Shown here piece by piece: positions 24,326-35,700 of a stretch of DNA of 64,000 bases. Within the stretch, counting starts at the first letter, position 1, and the number at the start of each line of letters is the position of its first letter. The position numbers and the translations under genes were made by a program. The notes beneath the pieces are model-generated. The model searched no databases. It had not been told where the DNA came from and saw only the letters and a program-made list of their open reading frames with translations. Location: contig NZ_JACIFP010000001.1 of assembly GCF_014197435.1 (NCBI RefSeq), forward strand, positions 1,860,001 through 1,924,000, read 5' to 3'. The stretch is from Gordonia humi (GTDB taxonomy: Bacteria; Actinomycetota; Actinomycetes; Mycobacteriales; Mycobacteriaceae).

Positions 24326-26023
24326 TCACGCCTCCGCGGGTTGCTGCGTCGGGGCTCCGGTCTTCGCGACGGCGTCGAGAGCCGCCAGGTAGCCGAACAC
24401 CAGGGCCGGCCCGATCGTGGCCCCCGGACCGGCGTAGGTGTGACCCATGACCGGTGCGCTCGTATTGCCCGCCGCGTACAGGCCGTCGATCACCGTGCCG
24501 TCCTCTCGGAGCGCTCGACCGACGGCGTCGGTGGTGACACCGCCCTTGGTGCCGAGGTCGCCCGGCACCATCTTGACCGCGTAGAACGGGGCCTGGTCGA
24601 CGGCGCCGAGACTCGGGTTCGGTTTGTTGGTGATGTCGCCGTAGTAGTGGTCGTAAGCGCTGTCTCCGCGGTGAAAGTCCTCGTCGGCGCCGACCCGTGC
24701 GAATTCGTTGAACCGCGCGGTGGTCTCGGCGAGCTTGTCCGCGGGCAGACCGGTCTTCTCGGCCAGTTCGGCGATGCTTCCGGCCTTGACGACCACGCCG
24801 GACTCGAGCCAGCTCTTGGGCAGCGGCTGCCGGGCGGTGATCCCCGCGAACAGGTATCGGTTGCGGCAACGCTGGTCGAAGATCAGCCAGGACGGAACGT
24901 TTTCGCCCGGACCGTCGCCCTGCCCGAAATCGCCCCCGTACATCTGATGTACCGCTTCGACGTACGGCAGCGACTCGTTCATGAACCGCTCGCCGCGGAG
25001 ATTGACGATGAAGGTCCCCGGCACCGAACGCTCGGACAACGCGAACCACGGTCCCTTCGGCAACGGGATCGTCGGACCCCACCACGCATCGTCCATGATC
25101 GAGACGCCCGCACCGGCCTTGAGTGCCGCGCTGATTCCGTCGCCCGTGTTCGACGCGGCGCCCGTGGTCCATTCCGTGCCGATCGGCGCACGCTGGTACT
25201 TCGCCCGCATCTCGGCATTGTGCTCGAATCCGCCGGAGGTGAGGATCACGCCGCGTCGTGCGCGCAGCTCGGTCGCGACTCCGTCGACTTCCGCGATCAC
25301 GCCGACCACTTCGCCGTCCTCGGTGATGAGATCGACGAGCGGCGTGCTCAGCCGGATGTCGACTCCCGCCTGCCTGCACCCCAGCAGCAACTCCGCGGCC
25401 AGGGCCGCGCCCATCGCGATCAGCTTCTTGCCGCGTGTGCGCGCCCAGAAGAATCGCAGGGCGACCTTCGCCATGCGCGTGACCCCGCGCCAGTGGCGCA
25501 GACCGGTGTTGAGCCATCGGTAGTCCGACTGCAGCACCACCATGTTCAAGGGCGCCTTGGTGTACTGCGGGTGCAGGGTGGCCAGGTCGTCGCCGAGGCG
25601 TGCCGCATCGAACGGCTTGGGTTCCACGGAACGTCCGCCCGCGCGCCCGCCGGGCGCTTCGGGGTAGTAGTCCGAGTACCCCTTCACCCACTCGAGGTCG
25701 AGCGGGGCGTTCGCCATCAAAAAGTCGAGCGCTTCGGGGCCGCGATCGAGGTAGGCGTCGATGCGGTCGGCGGGCGCGTGGTCGCCGATGATGGCGTGGA
25801 GGTAGCGTCGGGCGTCGTCGACGGTGTCGGTGACGCCGTCGCGCCGCAGCACGCTGTTGTTCGGAATCCAGACTCCGCCGCCGGAGCGGGAGGTGGAACC
25901 GCCCCAGTACGGTGACTTCTCGATCAGCACGGTGTCCAGGCCCTTGGTCTTCGCGGTCAGTGCCGCGGACAATCCTGCTCCGCCCGCTCCCACGACTATG
26001 ACGTCGAACTCTTCGTTGGCCAT
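24326..26023 (-). CDS. kstD: 3-ketosteroid delta-1-dehydrogenase (KstD)
   Basis: This 565-residue FAD enzyme removes hydrogens from C1 and C2 of 3-ketosteroid ring A; with KshA this leads to ring B opening. The dinucleotide fold is VIVVGAGGAGLSAALTAKTK (residues 9-28), followed by EKSPYWGGSTSRSGGGVWIP. Near the C-terminus GLYAAGNTSAPVMGHTYAGP and GATIGPALVFGYLAALDAV hold the FAD-binding end; the Tyr of HTYAGPG corresponds to a catalytic Tyr of known KstDs. Length matches Rv3537 (563 aa) and rhodococcal KstDs. Two overlapping KstR boxes lie 44-69 bases before the ATG. Confidence 0.94.
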   Translation of the reverse strand: MANEEFDVIVVGAGGAGLSAALTAKTKGLDTVLIEKSPYWGGSTSRSGGGVWIPNNSVLRRDGVTDTVDDARRYLHAIIGDHAPADRIDAYLDRGPEALDFLMANAPLDLEWVKGYSDYYPEAPGGRAGGRSVEPKPFDAARLGDDLATLHPQYTKAPLNMVVLQSDYRWLNTGLRHWRGVTRMAKVALRFFWARTRGKKLIAMGAALAAELLLGCRQAGVDIRLSTPLVDLITEDGEVVGVIAEVDGVATELRARRGVILTSGGFEHNAEMRAKYQRAPIGTEWTTGAASNTGDGISAALKAGAGVSIMDDAWWGPTIPLPKGPWFALSERSVPGTFIVNLRGERFMNESLPYVEAVHQMYGGDFGQGDGPGENVPSWLIFDQRCRNRYLFAGITARQPLPKSWLESGVVVKAGSIAELAEKTGLPADKLAETTARFNEFARVGADEDFHRGDSAYDHYYGDITNKPNPSLGAVDQAPFYAVKMVPGDLGTKGGVTTDAVGRALREDGTVIDGLYAAGNTSAPVMGHTYAGPGATIGPALVFGYLAALDAVAKTGAPTQQPAEA

Positions 26024-26066
26024 GTACTTCCCTTCGTCCTCCAGTGCGCGGACCGGTCCACAAAAC

Positions 26067-26092
26067 TAGAACAAGTTATAGAACGTGTTATA
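26067..26092. promoter_or_regulatory. two overlapping KstR operators before kstD
   Basis: TAGAACAAGTTATA (26067-26080) and TAGAACGTGTTATA (26079-26092) both fit TnnAACnnGTTnnA and share two bases. A third half-site TAGAAC follows at 26091-26096. The spacing puts successive boxes 12 bases apart, so two repressor dimers would bind close to the same face of the helix. Confidence 0.82.
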
Positions 26093-26181
26093 GAACAGGG
26101 TAGACCAGTCGTGCGTGTCCGGGAAGGTCGGCGTCGCCGCGTACGGCCGCGAGGTCCGTGGGTCGAGCGGGGTCTCGCTCG

Positions 26182-26940
26182 TCACACCTCGACTCGAGTG
26201 AGGAGGGGAGTCGTCGGCGCCGCGGAGCCGCCGCGCGGTTCGACGGTGACCGCCAGGGCCTTGGTCGAGTCCAGGGCGTCCACCACGATCGGGTCGGCGG
26301 CGGACTCGAACAGTCCGGCGGACACGGGATGGGTGCGCTTGCCGACCATCCACAACTGCAGAACGCGGTCGGCGGGCACCGGATTGCGGACTTGGCGCAC
26401 GGCGGCGACCGCCCGGTTGCGTTCCCGTGAACTCACCACGGTCAGCACCCCGCGCGAGTCGTCCAGATCGCCGACCGAGACCGCGGCGTCCGGCGCGCTG
26501 AACACCGCGGCTGCGGCGTCTGCCTGAACGTCGGTCGAGGTCTCGGGAGCTGTCGTCCGTCCCACGAGGACTCCGGCGCCGAAGAGCACGGCGACGGATG
26601 CGGCCGCGGCGCCCACCGCGACGGCGACTCGGTGGCGGCGTCGCTCCCGGTGGCGGCCGCCGGGCCCGTCGGTGGAGCGCAGATGGCCGGGGTGCCCGCC
26701 GTTGCGGGCGTCGAAGTCGGCGAGCACTCGGACACGGAGTTCCTCGGGGGCGTCTCGCGTGTACTGCTGGGCGTACTCGTGCATCAGGTCACGGATGTCG
26801 ACGATCAAGGCCTCGTACTCGGCGCGGGTCGTGTCGGGCAGAAGGCTCAACTGGGTCAGGACCTCGCGTGCCTCGTCGTCGGGGAGGCCGTCGATGGCGT
26901 ACAGCTCGACATGGTCGTCGAGCCACTCGGGGTTGGTCAT
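26182..26940 (-). CDS. rskA: RskA-like anti-sigma factor
   Basis: This 252-residue protein resembles the anti-SigK factor RskA. The cytoplasmic part begins LDDHVELYAIDGLPDDEARE (about residues 6-25), a zinc-free anti-sigma domain. A basic stretch GGRHRERRRHRVAVAVG then leads into a single membrane helix at about 105-130 (VAVAVGAAAASVAVLFGAGV). The outer domain contains RNPVPADRVLQLWMVGKRTH, matching the extracytoplasmic RskA domain. It should hold SigK at the membrane until proteolysis. Its ATG overlaps the sigK stop (ATGA). The longer open frame upstream is a shadow of sigK. Confidence 0.87.
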   Translation of the reverse strand: MTNPEWLDDHVELYAIDGLPDDEAREVLTQLSLLPDTTRAEYEALIVDIRDLMHEYAQQYTRDAPEELRVRVLADFDARNGGHPGHLRSTDGPGGRHRERRRHRVAVAVGAAAASVAVLFGAGVLVGRTTAPETSTDVQADAAAAVFSAPDAAVSVGDLDDSRGVLTVVSSRERNRAVAAVRQVRNPVPADRVLQLWMVGKRTHPVSAGLFESAADPIVVDALDSTKALAVTVEPRGGSAAPTTPLLTRVEV

Positions 26941-27509
26941 TGTTCTCCAGTCTTCACACAGTTCCGCAGGTTGCGCAGTCCATCGCGAATGCGAGACTTG
27001 ACGGTCGGCAGCGGCGTGGAGGTGTGCTCGGCGACTTCGGGATAGGTCATTCCGCTGAAATAGGACAGCTCGATGCTGTCGCGTTGAAGGTTCGTGAGCC
27101 GACCGAGGCATCGACGAAGAGTGCGGGTCTCGTCGTGTCGCTCGACGATCTCGACGATCGGCGTGGATGGGACGGCGGCATTGGCGCTGGCGTACTCCGC
27201 ACCCCGCCGCCGGTACAGCTCCTCGGACCGGATGCGATCCACGCAGCGGCGGTGCGCGATCGTCAGCATCCAGTTCACGACGCTGCCGCGTGCAGCGCTG
27301 TACTTGTCGGCCTGCTGCCAGAAGTGCAGGTACGCCTCCTGCACCACCTCCTCGGCGTGGCTTCGATCGTTGAGCACGCGCAGCGCCAGGCCGTACACGC
27401 GCGCGTTGGTGAGGTCGTAGAGCCGCGCGAACGCGGTCTTGTCGCCGCCGGCGGATTCGGCGAGCAGGCGCGACAGATCGTCGCCGCCGGCAGTCGGACT
27501 CCCGTGCAT
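26937..27509 (-). CDS. sigK: SigK-like ECF RNA polymerase sigma factor
   Basis: This is a 190-residue extracytoplasmic-function sigma factor. Region 2 is at about 23-90 (LYDLTNARVYGLALRVLNDR, HAEEVVQEAYLHFWQQADKY). Region 4 is at about 128-185 (LGRLTNLQRDSIELSYFSGM, TYPEVAEHTSTPLPTVKSRI). Pairing with an RskA-like protein and the close length to Rv0445c (187 aa) support SigK. GAGGTG lies five bases before ATG 27507-27509; a GTG two codons earlier is possible. It begins 13 bases after the ABC permease stop on the same strand, so it could be read through from the NRPS transcript, unlike mycobacterial sigK loci. Confidence 0.87.
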   Translation of the reverse strand: MHGSPTAGGDDLSRLLAESAGGDKTAFARLYDLTNARVYGLALRVLNDRSHAEEVVQEAYLHFWQQADKYSAARGSVVNWMLTIAHRRCVDRIRSEELYRRRGAEYASANAAVPSTPIVEIVERHDETRTLRRCLGRLTNLQRDSIELSYFSGMTYPEVAEHTSTPLPTVKSRIRDGLRNLRNCVKTGEQ

Positions 27510-27522
27510 GGTCACCTCTTAG

Positions 27523-28305
27523 TCATCTGCTCGCCGACCGTCGATACAGCCAGAGCGAGAGTGGGACGCAAACGACCAACAGGGTTCCGCTCCACGCCAG
27601 GGCGTAAACAAGTGCGTGGTCGGCGGGCCAGCCGGCCGGAACCGGGAAGTCGGGAGGCGACGCGTTGCCGAACAGGTCGCGGCACGCGGTGGCCACCGCG
27701 GTGACGGGATTCCACTCGGCGATCGCGCGGAGCGGACCGGGCAGGCTGGCCGCCGAGATGAACGCACTCGACAGGAAGGTGACGGGGAACATCCACAGGA
27801 AGCCGACGCTCTGCGCGACTTCCACGTTTCGTGCGAGCAGTCCGGTCACCGCGCCGACCCACGCCATGGCGAGTGCGAACAACAACAGCAGCGCGAACGC
27901 GGTCACCGCGTCGACGGTGCTGCCACGGATACGCCACCCGATGGCGAAGCCGCACGCCACCATCACTGCCAGACCGACGGTACCCAGCACCATGTCGGAC
28001 GTGACGCGCCCGGCGATCACGGCGAGTCTGGACATCGGCAGCGAGCGGAGGCGGTCGACGAGGCCCGCGGACAGATCGTTGGCCAGCCCGACCGTGGTGA
28101 ACGCCGAATTGAACAGAACGGTCTGCGCGAAGATGCCTGCCATCAGGAACTCGCGGTACTGGCCGCCGCCCAGGGTCGCGCCGAAGACATAAGCGAACAG
28201 GAACACGAACATCAACGGCTGGACGGTCGCGCTCAGCAACAGGGTCGGGATACGGCGGACGGTGATCAGGTTCCGCTCGACCAGGACGGCGGTGTCAGCG
28301 AACAT
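27523..28305 (-). CDS. ABC-2 type transporter permease (DrrB-like)
   Basis: This 260-residue integral membrane protein has about six helices. It begins LVERNLITVRRIPTLLLSAT, then LMFVFLFAYVFGATLGGGQY, and ends in a basic tail. It belongs to the DrrB/ABC-2 class that exports drugs, lipids and polyketides. Its start overlaps the ATPase gene by 11 bases, so the two proteins are translated together as one exporter. Position directly after mbtH and the NRPS argues that it exports the NRPS product or protects the cell against it. Confidence 0.87.
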   Translation of the reverse strand: MFADTAVLVERNLITVRRIPTLLLSATVQPLMFVFLFAYVFGATLGGGQYREFLMAGIFAQTVLFNSAFTTVGLANDLSAGLVDRLRSLPMSRLAVIAGRVTSDMVLGTVGLAVMVACGFAIGWRIRGSTVDAVTAFALLLLFALAMAWVGAVTGLLARNVEVAQSVGFLWMFPVTFLSSAFISAASLPGPLRAIAEWNPVTAVATACRDLFGNASPPDFPVPAGWPADHALVYALAWSGTLLVVCVPLSLWLYRRSASR

Positions 28306-29413
28306 CGTCTGTTCCTTCCGTGTCGGGTCCGGTGGCGACGGGTTCGGTCAAAGTGAGGAACACGCTCTCGAGAGTCGGTTCGGTGACCGAGGCGTCGACC
28401 ACGTCGACGTCGATCTCCCGGAGAGACCGCACCGCGGAGACGACGCTGCGGGTGCCGCCGCCGACCCGGACGCGGAACCGGAGGTCGTCGAGCTGCTCCG
28501 GGTGTCCGGTGCCGATGTCCGCGAGGGTCGTCATCACGTCCGGCGCGTGCCGCACGGCCGCGGACCGGGTGACCTCGACCGTCAGTGCGGCGTCGCCGAA
28601 ATCGCGTTTGAGCGACTCGGGAGTGCCGCGAGCGTGTACGGCGCCGTCGTAGACGACGGTGACGTCGTCGGCCAGCTCGTCGGCCTCCTCGAGGTACTGG
28701 GTGGTGAGCAGGATCGTGGTCCCCGCCAGGGTCAGCTCTTTGATCGCCTGCCAGATCTGGCGGCGTCCCCGCGGGTCGAGGCCGGTGGTCGGCTCGTCGA
28801 GGATCACTAGGCGGGGACGATTGATGATGGCGCCCGCGAGGTCGAGGCGACGACGCATCCCGCCCGAATAGGTCCGCATCGGACGGTCGGCTGCCGCGGT
28901 GAGAGAGAGTTCGTCGATCATCTCCTGGGCTCTGGTCGACGCCTCCCGGCGCGACAGCCCGTACAGCTGGGCGACCATGCGCAGGTTCTCGAACCCGCTG
29001 AGGTTCCCGTCGACGGCGGCGTACTGACCGGACATTCCGATGAGTCCGCGGACCGCGGACGGGTCGGCGACGGCGTCGACGCCGTCGATCAGGATCTCGC
29101 CCGCGTCGGGTCGCAGCAGGGTGGCCACCATCGACACGGTGGTCGTCTTGCCCGCCCCGTTCGGTCCGAGGATCGCGTGGATCGAGCCCGTCGGCACCGA
29201 GAGGTCGAGTCGATCGACCGCGGTGTGTGTCCGTCCGCGCCCGAACGGACCGCTGCGGAAGGTCTTCGTCAGCCCGCGCAGCACGAGAGCGTCGGTGACG
29301 GTGCTGATCGCCGCGTCGCCCGCGGCTCCGGTGCCGGCAGGCACCGTCGTCGCCTCGACCGCGTGCTGTGGAGGGGCGTCCCGGTCCAGGATGTCTGCGC
29401 TGTGTCGTCCCAC
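28295..29413 (-). CDS. ABC transporter ATP-binding protein (DrrA-like)
   Basis: This 372-residue ATPase has an N-terminal extension of about 40 residues, then LRGLTKTFRSGPFGRGRTHT. Walker A is AILGPNGAGKTTTVSMVATL (about 81-100), the signature TYSGGMRRRLDLAGAI (about 180-195) and Walker B LVILDEPTTGLDPRGRRQIW. A C-terminal domain of about 90 residues follows, as in daunorubicin-resistance DrrA proteins. It powers the permease that overlaps its 3' end. It starts at GTG 29411-29413, 10 bases after mbtH, and is clearly in the NRPS transcript. Confidence 0.88.
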   Translation of the reverse strand: MGRHSADILDRDAPPQHAVEATTVPAGTGAAGDAAISTVTDALVLRGLTKTFRSGPFGRGRTHTAVDRLDLSVPTGSIHAILGPNGAGKTTTVSMVATLLRPDAGEILIDGVDAVADPSAVRGLIGMSGQYAAVDGNLSGFENLRMVAQLYGLSRREASTRAQEMIDELSLTAAADRPMRTYSGGMRRRLDLAGAIINRPRLVILDEPTTGLDPRGRRQIWQAIKELTLAGTTILLTTQYLEEADELADDVTVVYDGAVHARGTPESLKRDFGDAALTVEVTRSAAVRHAPDVMTTLADIGTGHPEQLDDLRFRVRVGGGTRSVVSAVRSLREIDVDVVDASVTEPTLESVFLTLTEPVATGPDTEGTDDVR

Positions 29414-29423
29414 GGCCGTCCTC

Positions 29424-29681
29424 TCAATTGTCGTTTCGCTGGGTCGGCCCGGCCGGATGTCCGGCCGCGGCTCGGTCCATGGACGCGACGAGGCTCGCCG
29501 GTCTCATGTCCGTCCAGTTCTCTTCCACGTAGTCGAGGCACTCGGTGTGACCGCTCGGGCCGAACACTCTCGTCCAGCCGTGCGGCACGGGTGCGAACTC
29601 GGGCCAGAGCGAATGCTGACGTTCGTGGTTGATCAGCACCAGGAAGGTGCCGTCGGTGTCGTCGAACGGATTGGGGGTCAT
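29424..29681 (-). CDS. MbtH-like protein
   Basis: This 85-residue protein is a clear MbtH-family member: NPFDDTDGTFLVLINHERQH, SLWPEFAPVPHGW with two of the invariant Trp residues, and ECLDYVEENWTDMRP with the third. MbtH proteins bind NRPS adenylation domains and are often needed for their solubility and activity. An AGGAG site precedes the ATG. It lies 69 bases after the NRPS stop and is presumably the helper of that synthetase; it does not by itself imply a siderophore. Confidence 0.93.
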   Translation of the reverse strand: MTPNPFDDTDGTFLVLINHERQHSLWPEFAPVPHGWTRVFGPSGHTECLDYVEENWTDMRPASLVASMDRAAAGHPAGPTQRNDN

Positions 29682-29750
29682 CGCTTCTCCTATCGCGGGA
29701 CGTGGTGTTTCTCACCGGTGGGCGGCGGGTGCCGTCGTAGTGGGGTTCGG

Positions 29751-32700
29751 TCACTGGTTCTCGACGATGTGCCCGTACTGTGTGACGTTCTCGGGCAACA
29801 GCATTCGCGCGTGCGTGCAATCGACCTGAACGTCGGCGACCGTTCCGGTGATCCGGTCGATCCAATCCCCGCGGGCGTCGACGTCGGCGCCTCCGCGCGT
29901 GGCGGACACGAACACGGCGTCGCCGTCGAACACCCGCGGTCGCCACGACCGCGCGAGGGAACCGGCGGATTCGAAAGTCGATCGGACGGCGTCGAGGTCG
30001 CCGTCGGTCAACTCCGCCAGCGGTCCGCCCGCTGTGCGTACGGCCGCGGCGAGCGTTGCGGGCTCGGGGTCGGCGGGCGTGTCCGCCGCGTCGATGCCGA
30101 ACTCCCCGAGGAGGTCGCGCATCGACTCGCGGGGCAGATCGGTGTGATCGGCCAGCACATACGAGTCCAGGAGCACCAGCTGCTCCACCTGCTCACCGGC
30201 GCGCTGCAGGGCCACTCCGACCTCGTGCGCGATCAGCCCGCCGAGCGACCATCCGAGCAGACGGTAGGGCCCGTGCGGTGCGACCTCGCGGATTCGCCGT
30301 ACGTAATCGGCGGCGATCTCGTCGATCGACTCGGCCGGGACGGCACCCGACAGGGCCGGGTTCTGCAGCCCGTAGACGGCCCGGCCGTCGTCGACATGCG
30401 GCAGCAGGGTGGTGAAGCTCCACGCGAGTCCGATCGCCGGGTGGATCACGAAGAGCGGGGCGTTCGCCGTGTCGGGAGCACCGCGGCGCAGAGTCAGTAA
30501 CGGCGCCAGTGCCGGAGACGAGGATCGGTCGCCCGCGGTCTCGTCGGAGAGCACAGCGGCCAGCTCGGCGGGTGTCGGTGCGGCGAACACGTCCGGGACG
30601 GTGAGCCGATGTCCGGTTCCGCGCAGCCGCGTCGCGAGCGTCGTGGCGAGCAGCGAGTCACCGCCGATGTCGAAGAAGTTGTCGTCACGGCCGATCCGTT
30701 CGGTTCCGAGTACCGCGGCGAATGCGTCGGCGATCTGCTGCTCGGTCTCGCCGACGGGTGCCTCTCCGACGACCGTCGACGGGGCGACCGGATCGGGAAG
30801 CGCACGTCGATCGACTTTCCCGACAGCGGTCATCGGGAGCCGGTCGAGAACGGTCACCGTCGTCGGCACCATGTGGCGCGGCAGGCGCCGGGCCACCGCG
30901 CGGCGGACCGACGCCGCGTCGAGCGGCCCCGCACCGGGCGCGGGCGTCACATAGCTGTGCAGGACGGTCTGATCGGACTCCGAGTCGGCGACCGTGACCG
31001 CGGTGTGCACGCGGGGCGCCTCGGTCAGCGCGTCGTCGATCTCGCCCAGCTCGACGCGGAAGCCGCGGACCTGGACCTGACCGTCGGTGCGCCCGACGTA
31101 CTCGAGTCGCCCGTCGCGACTCCACCGGACGAGGTCGCCGGTCCGGTACATCCGTTGGCCGACGAACTCGGAGCCGAGGACCATCGGAGCGGCCGGGTAG
31201 CGGGCGGACGTCAGGGCCCGTCGCCCGTGGTATCCGCGAGTGATCTGCGGTCCGAGGAGGTACAGCTCGCCCGGCACGCCCGCGGGGACCGGGTGCAGTC
31301 GGTCGTCGAGCACGACCGCGGCCACACCGTTGTTCGGCGTGCCGATGGTGACCCGATCGTCGGGTGAGAGCGGTTCGGAGGATGTGGTGATGATCGTCGT
31401 CTCCGTCGGACCGTAGACGTTGAGCAGCGTCCGACCGGGCGACCACGCGCGCACGAGATCGGGTGCGACTGCCTCCCCGCCGACGGCGAGCGAGGTCAAC
31501 GCGGGCATCGCGTCGGGCGACATCGTGGCGACCGCGGCGGGCGTGATGAACGCATGGGTCACCGCTCTGCGCACCAGAAGGCCTTCCAGGTCGGCGCCGC
31601 CGTAGACGGTGGTCGGGGCGACGACGAGGGTCGCCGCGCCCGACGCGGCCAGCAGGAACTCGAGCACTGACGCATCGAAGCTGGGGGAGGCGAAGTGCAG
31701 CACCCGCGACGTGGGGGTAGGCGACATGCGGTCGGCGAGCTCGTCGTGGACGGCGGCCAGGCCGCGGTGCGGGACGAGTACACCCTTGGGCGTGCCGGTG
31801 GAACCCGACGTGTAGATCACGTAGGCCAGGCCGTCGACGTCGATCGGTCGCGGCAGCTCGCCGTCGTCGATCGGCGCGGGCGGGGTCGCGGCCAGCCGCT
31901 GCTGGACGCCCGGGTCGTCGAGCACCAGACGGGGCGCCCCGTCGGCGGGCAGGGCCCTTGCGTGCGCCGCGGTCGTGACGATCAGGCAGGCGCCGGAGTC
32001 GTCGAGCATGTGCGCGATGCGGTCGGCCGGGTAGGTCGGGTCGACCGGGACGTACGCGGCTCCGGTGCGCACGATCGCCCAGATCGCTACGACGGCCTCG
32101 AGCGACCGCGGGACGGCGACGGCGATCACCGATTCCGGGTGCCGCGCCACCCCCTGTCGCAGGAGATGCCGGGCGAGACGGTTCGCCCGCCCGTACAGGT
32201 CGAGGTAGGTCACGTCGACCGTCGACCCCGCCGCGTTCTCGGCACTGACGGCGATACCGTACGGATTGCGGTGGACGGCGTCGTCGAGCAGGTCGGCGTA
32301 GGTCCGCGCAGTGCTCGCCGCGGGCCCCGACACCGGTGCCAGGCGGTCCACTTCGAGCGGATCGGTGATCCGGATGTCGCCGACGCATCGCTGCGGATCG
32401 GTGACGAGGGCGCGGAGCACCCGCAGCAGACGGACACTCAGCTCTTCGGCGCCGACGCGGCTGTACCGGTTGCGGGCGTACGTCAGCGACAGCCTCGGGG
32501 CCGGCGATTGAGAATTCATCCCGGTGATCGTGAACTGCAGGTCGAACTTGGCGGTGTGCAGGTCGAGCTCGGCGATCTCGCCGACCAGGTCTGCCGAGAC
32601 CGGGAGCTGTTCGCCGGCGATCGAGTCGGTGAAGTCGTGCACCGACAGGGCCACTTGGAACAGCGGTCCGCGCCCGGGGACGCGCGGCGGGTTGACCGCC

Positions 32701-35700
32701 GAGACCACATCGTCGAACGGCGCCGTGAGATGGTCCCAGGCCGCCAGATCGTCAGCCCGCACATGATCGAGCAACGACTGCGCGCTGGCATTCGAGTCGA
32801 CGACCGTGCGGAGCGCCACGGTGTTGACGAACATGCCGACGGTCCGGCGGAAGTCGCCGGCGTCGCCGCTCACCGACGCGCGGGTGTCGACGGGGGTGCC
32901 GATCACGAGATCGTCGCCGGCTCCCAGGCGGTTGAGCAATGCTGCGAGAGCGGTGTGCAGCACCGTGAACGCGGAGGTCGCGTTGGTGCGTGCGAACGCT
33001 GTGACGGCGTCGCGCAGCTCGTCGTCGATCGGTACGTCGACGCGGGCGCCACCGGTCCGGTCGGCGACCGCAGGGTCGGCGGCCACACTGCTCACCGGCC
33101 GTGCTCCGGTCAGCGTGGACGTCCAGTAGCGGAGGTCTTCGCTCTCCCGGTCGGCGTCCTGCGACCACGCGTAGTGGCGGTAGTCGGGGACGGCGGGCGC
33201 ACGCGTGAGAGACGATCCGGTCGCGCCGGTCCGGGCGCGGTACGCGTCGAGGAGATCGCCGATGACGACCGGCATGGAGCCGCCGTCCGCGGCGATGTGA
33301 TGTAGCACGATGACCAACGCGTGGCCGTCGCCGTCACCGGTGAGGGCGGCTCGCACCGGCACGTCGCGGGTGAGGTCGAACGGACGCTCGAGCAGTGCGG
33401 CGACGATCGTCTCGGTGTCGGCGTCGGCCACCTCGAGCTCACCGACCGCCCGGCGGGGATCGTCGGACACGACGCCGACCGGCCCCGATTCGGTGTCGGT
33501 GTAGACCGTGCGGAGAACCGCGTGCCGAGCGAGCACGTCGGTCAGGGATTCGCGGAGGGCCTCGGTGTCGAGGCTGCCGTGCAGTCGCAGAACGAAGGGC
33601 ATCGCGTAGTCGACGGAATCGGGGTCGCTGCGATGCAGCGACCAGATCCGCTTCTGCATCGGTGCGAGCGGAAAACGGTCAGGATCGGTCGGCGACGTGC
33701 GCGCGGCGTCGCGGTCCACCGTCTCGGTGCCGCACGGGTCGTCGACCGCCGACGGGTCGATCTCGACCAGCCGCGCGAGTTGTGCGACGGTCGGGTCGTC
33801 GAAGACCGTGCGGACCCTGATCGGGTCGCCGCGGTGGACGGCGTTGATCCGGCTGACCAACGTGGTCGCCTGCAGCGACGTTCCGCCGAGTGAGAAGAAG
33901 TCGTCGTCGGCCCCGACACTGCCCGCGGGCAGCCCGAGTGCGTCGGCGACCAGATCGGCGACCACGCTCTCGGCGCCTGCGACCGGTCGCCGGGTGGAGG
34001 AGGGCTCGGTCCGTTGCGGTGCGGGCAGGGCGGCTCGGTCGACCTTGCCGTTGACCGTCAGCGGAATCGCGTCGATCGGGACGACGGCCGACGGGAGCAT
34101 CTGGCGGGGCAGCCGTTCGGCGGCGAAGGCGATGACCTCGCTTTCGCCGACCGCTGCGTCACCGGCCGCCGTCACATAGCTGACCAGATGAGCCGCGTCG
34201 CCGGAGCCGAGGACCTGGGTGACCGAGGCTCCGACGTCCGGGTGTCGCGCGAGCGTCGAGTCGATCTCGTCGAGTTCGATGCGGAAGCCGCGCACCTTGA
34301 CTTGTCGGTCGGTCCGTCCGTGGAAGGTGACGACACCCGCGAGATCCGTGGCGGCGAGATCGCCGGTCCGGTACATCCGGTCGCCCGAACCGTCGATCGC
34401 GCCGACGAAGGTCGCCGACGTCTGCCCGGCCCGATTCAGGTAGCCGCGTGCCAGCCCCGGCCCCATCAGGTACAGGTCGCCGGGCGCGTACGGCGGGACC
34501 GGCCGCAGCCGTGCGTCGAGGATGACCGCCCGGACTCCGTCCACGGGGGTGCCGATGGTGACCGGCGTGTCCGGAGCGACCGAGCCGATCATCGCGACGA
34601 TGGTGGTCTCGGTGGGGCCGTAGCAGTTCAGGAACGTGCGGCCGCGTCCCCACCTCGAGACCAGTTCGCGGCTGAACGATTCGCCGCCCACGCCGAGGCA
34701 CCGCAGGGCGGGCAGATCGCGCGGTGCGGCGGCCGCGAGTGCGGCCGGGGTGACGAAGGCATGGGTGACCTGTCGGTCGGCGAGGAACTCGGTCAGTTCG
34801 TCGCCGCCGTAGATCGAGGTCGGTGCGATGACCATCGTCGCGCCCGCATCGACCGCGAGGAGCAGTTCCAGCATGGAGGCGTCGAAGCCGGGGGCCGCGA
34901 AATGCAGGGTGCGGCTGTCGGCGTCGACACCGTAGCGGCGGGTCTGGGTCGCCGCGAACGCGGCGAGGCCGCGGTGCGAGATCGAGGCGCCCTTCGGGAC
35001 GCCGGTGGTCCCCGACGTGTAAACGATGTAGGCGCAGCTGTCGAGGCGTCGGACCGGACGGTTCCGCAGACGTCCGAGAGCGCCCGGCGTATCGGCGGTC
35101 AGTTCGTCGACGGTGACCCACCGAAGCTCGTCGGGAGCGTCGCGGAGCAGGTCGGCGGTCGTGATGCCGAGTACGGCGCCGGAGTCGGTGATCATGTGCC
35201 GCACGCGGTCGGTCGGATGCCGTGGATCCACAGGCACGACGGCCGCGCCGGTCTTGGTGACGGCCCACGTCGCCAGGACCGACTCCGCCGATCGGCCGAT
35301 CGCCACCGCGACGACATCGTCCGGACCGACGCCGTACGCGCACAGTGTGCGTGCCCAGCGGTCCGATATCCGGCCCGCTTCGCGGTAGGTGAGCCGACGG
35401 GAGCCGTCGTCGAGTGCCACGGTGTCGGGCCGCGTCCGCACGGCGCGGTCGATGATGCTTGCGAGGTGGGACGGATCGACCGCGGCGACCTGTGCGGCGG
35501 CCGGCCCGTCGTCGGGCCGGGCGATGTCGAGATCGCCGATCCGGCGGTCGGGGCGGTCGGCGATCTGCCGTGCGAGGGCGACGAACCGCTGTGCGAGGTC
35601 GGCGATCCGCCGCTCGCTGTAGAGACCCACGTCGTAGGTGAAACGTGCGACACCATCGCGGATGCGCAGTTCCAGATCGAACCGCGCTCCGCCGGTGCCG

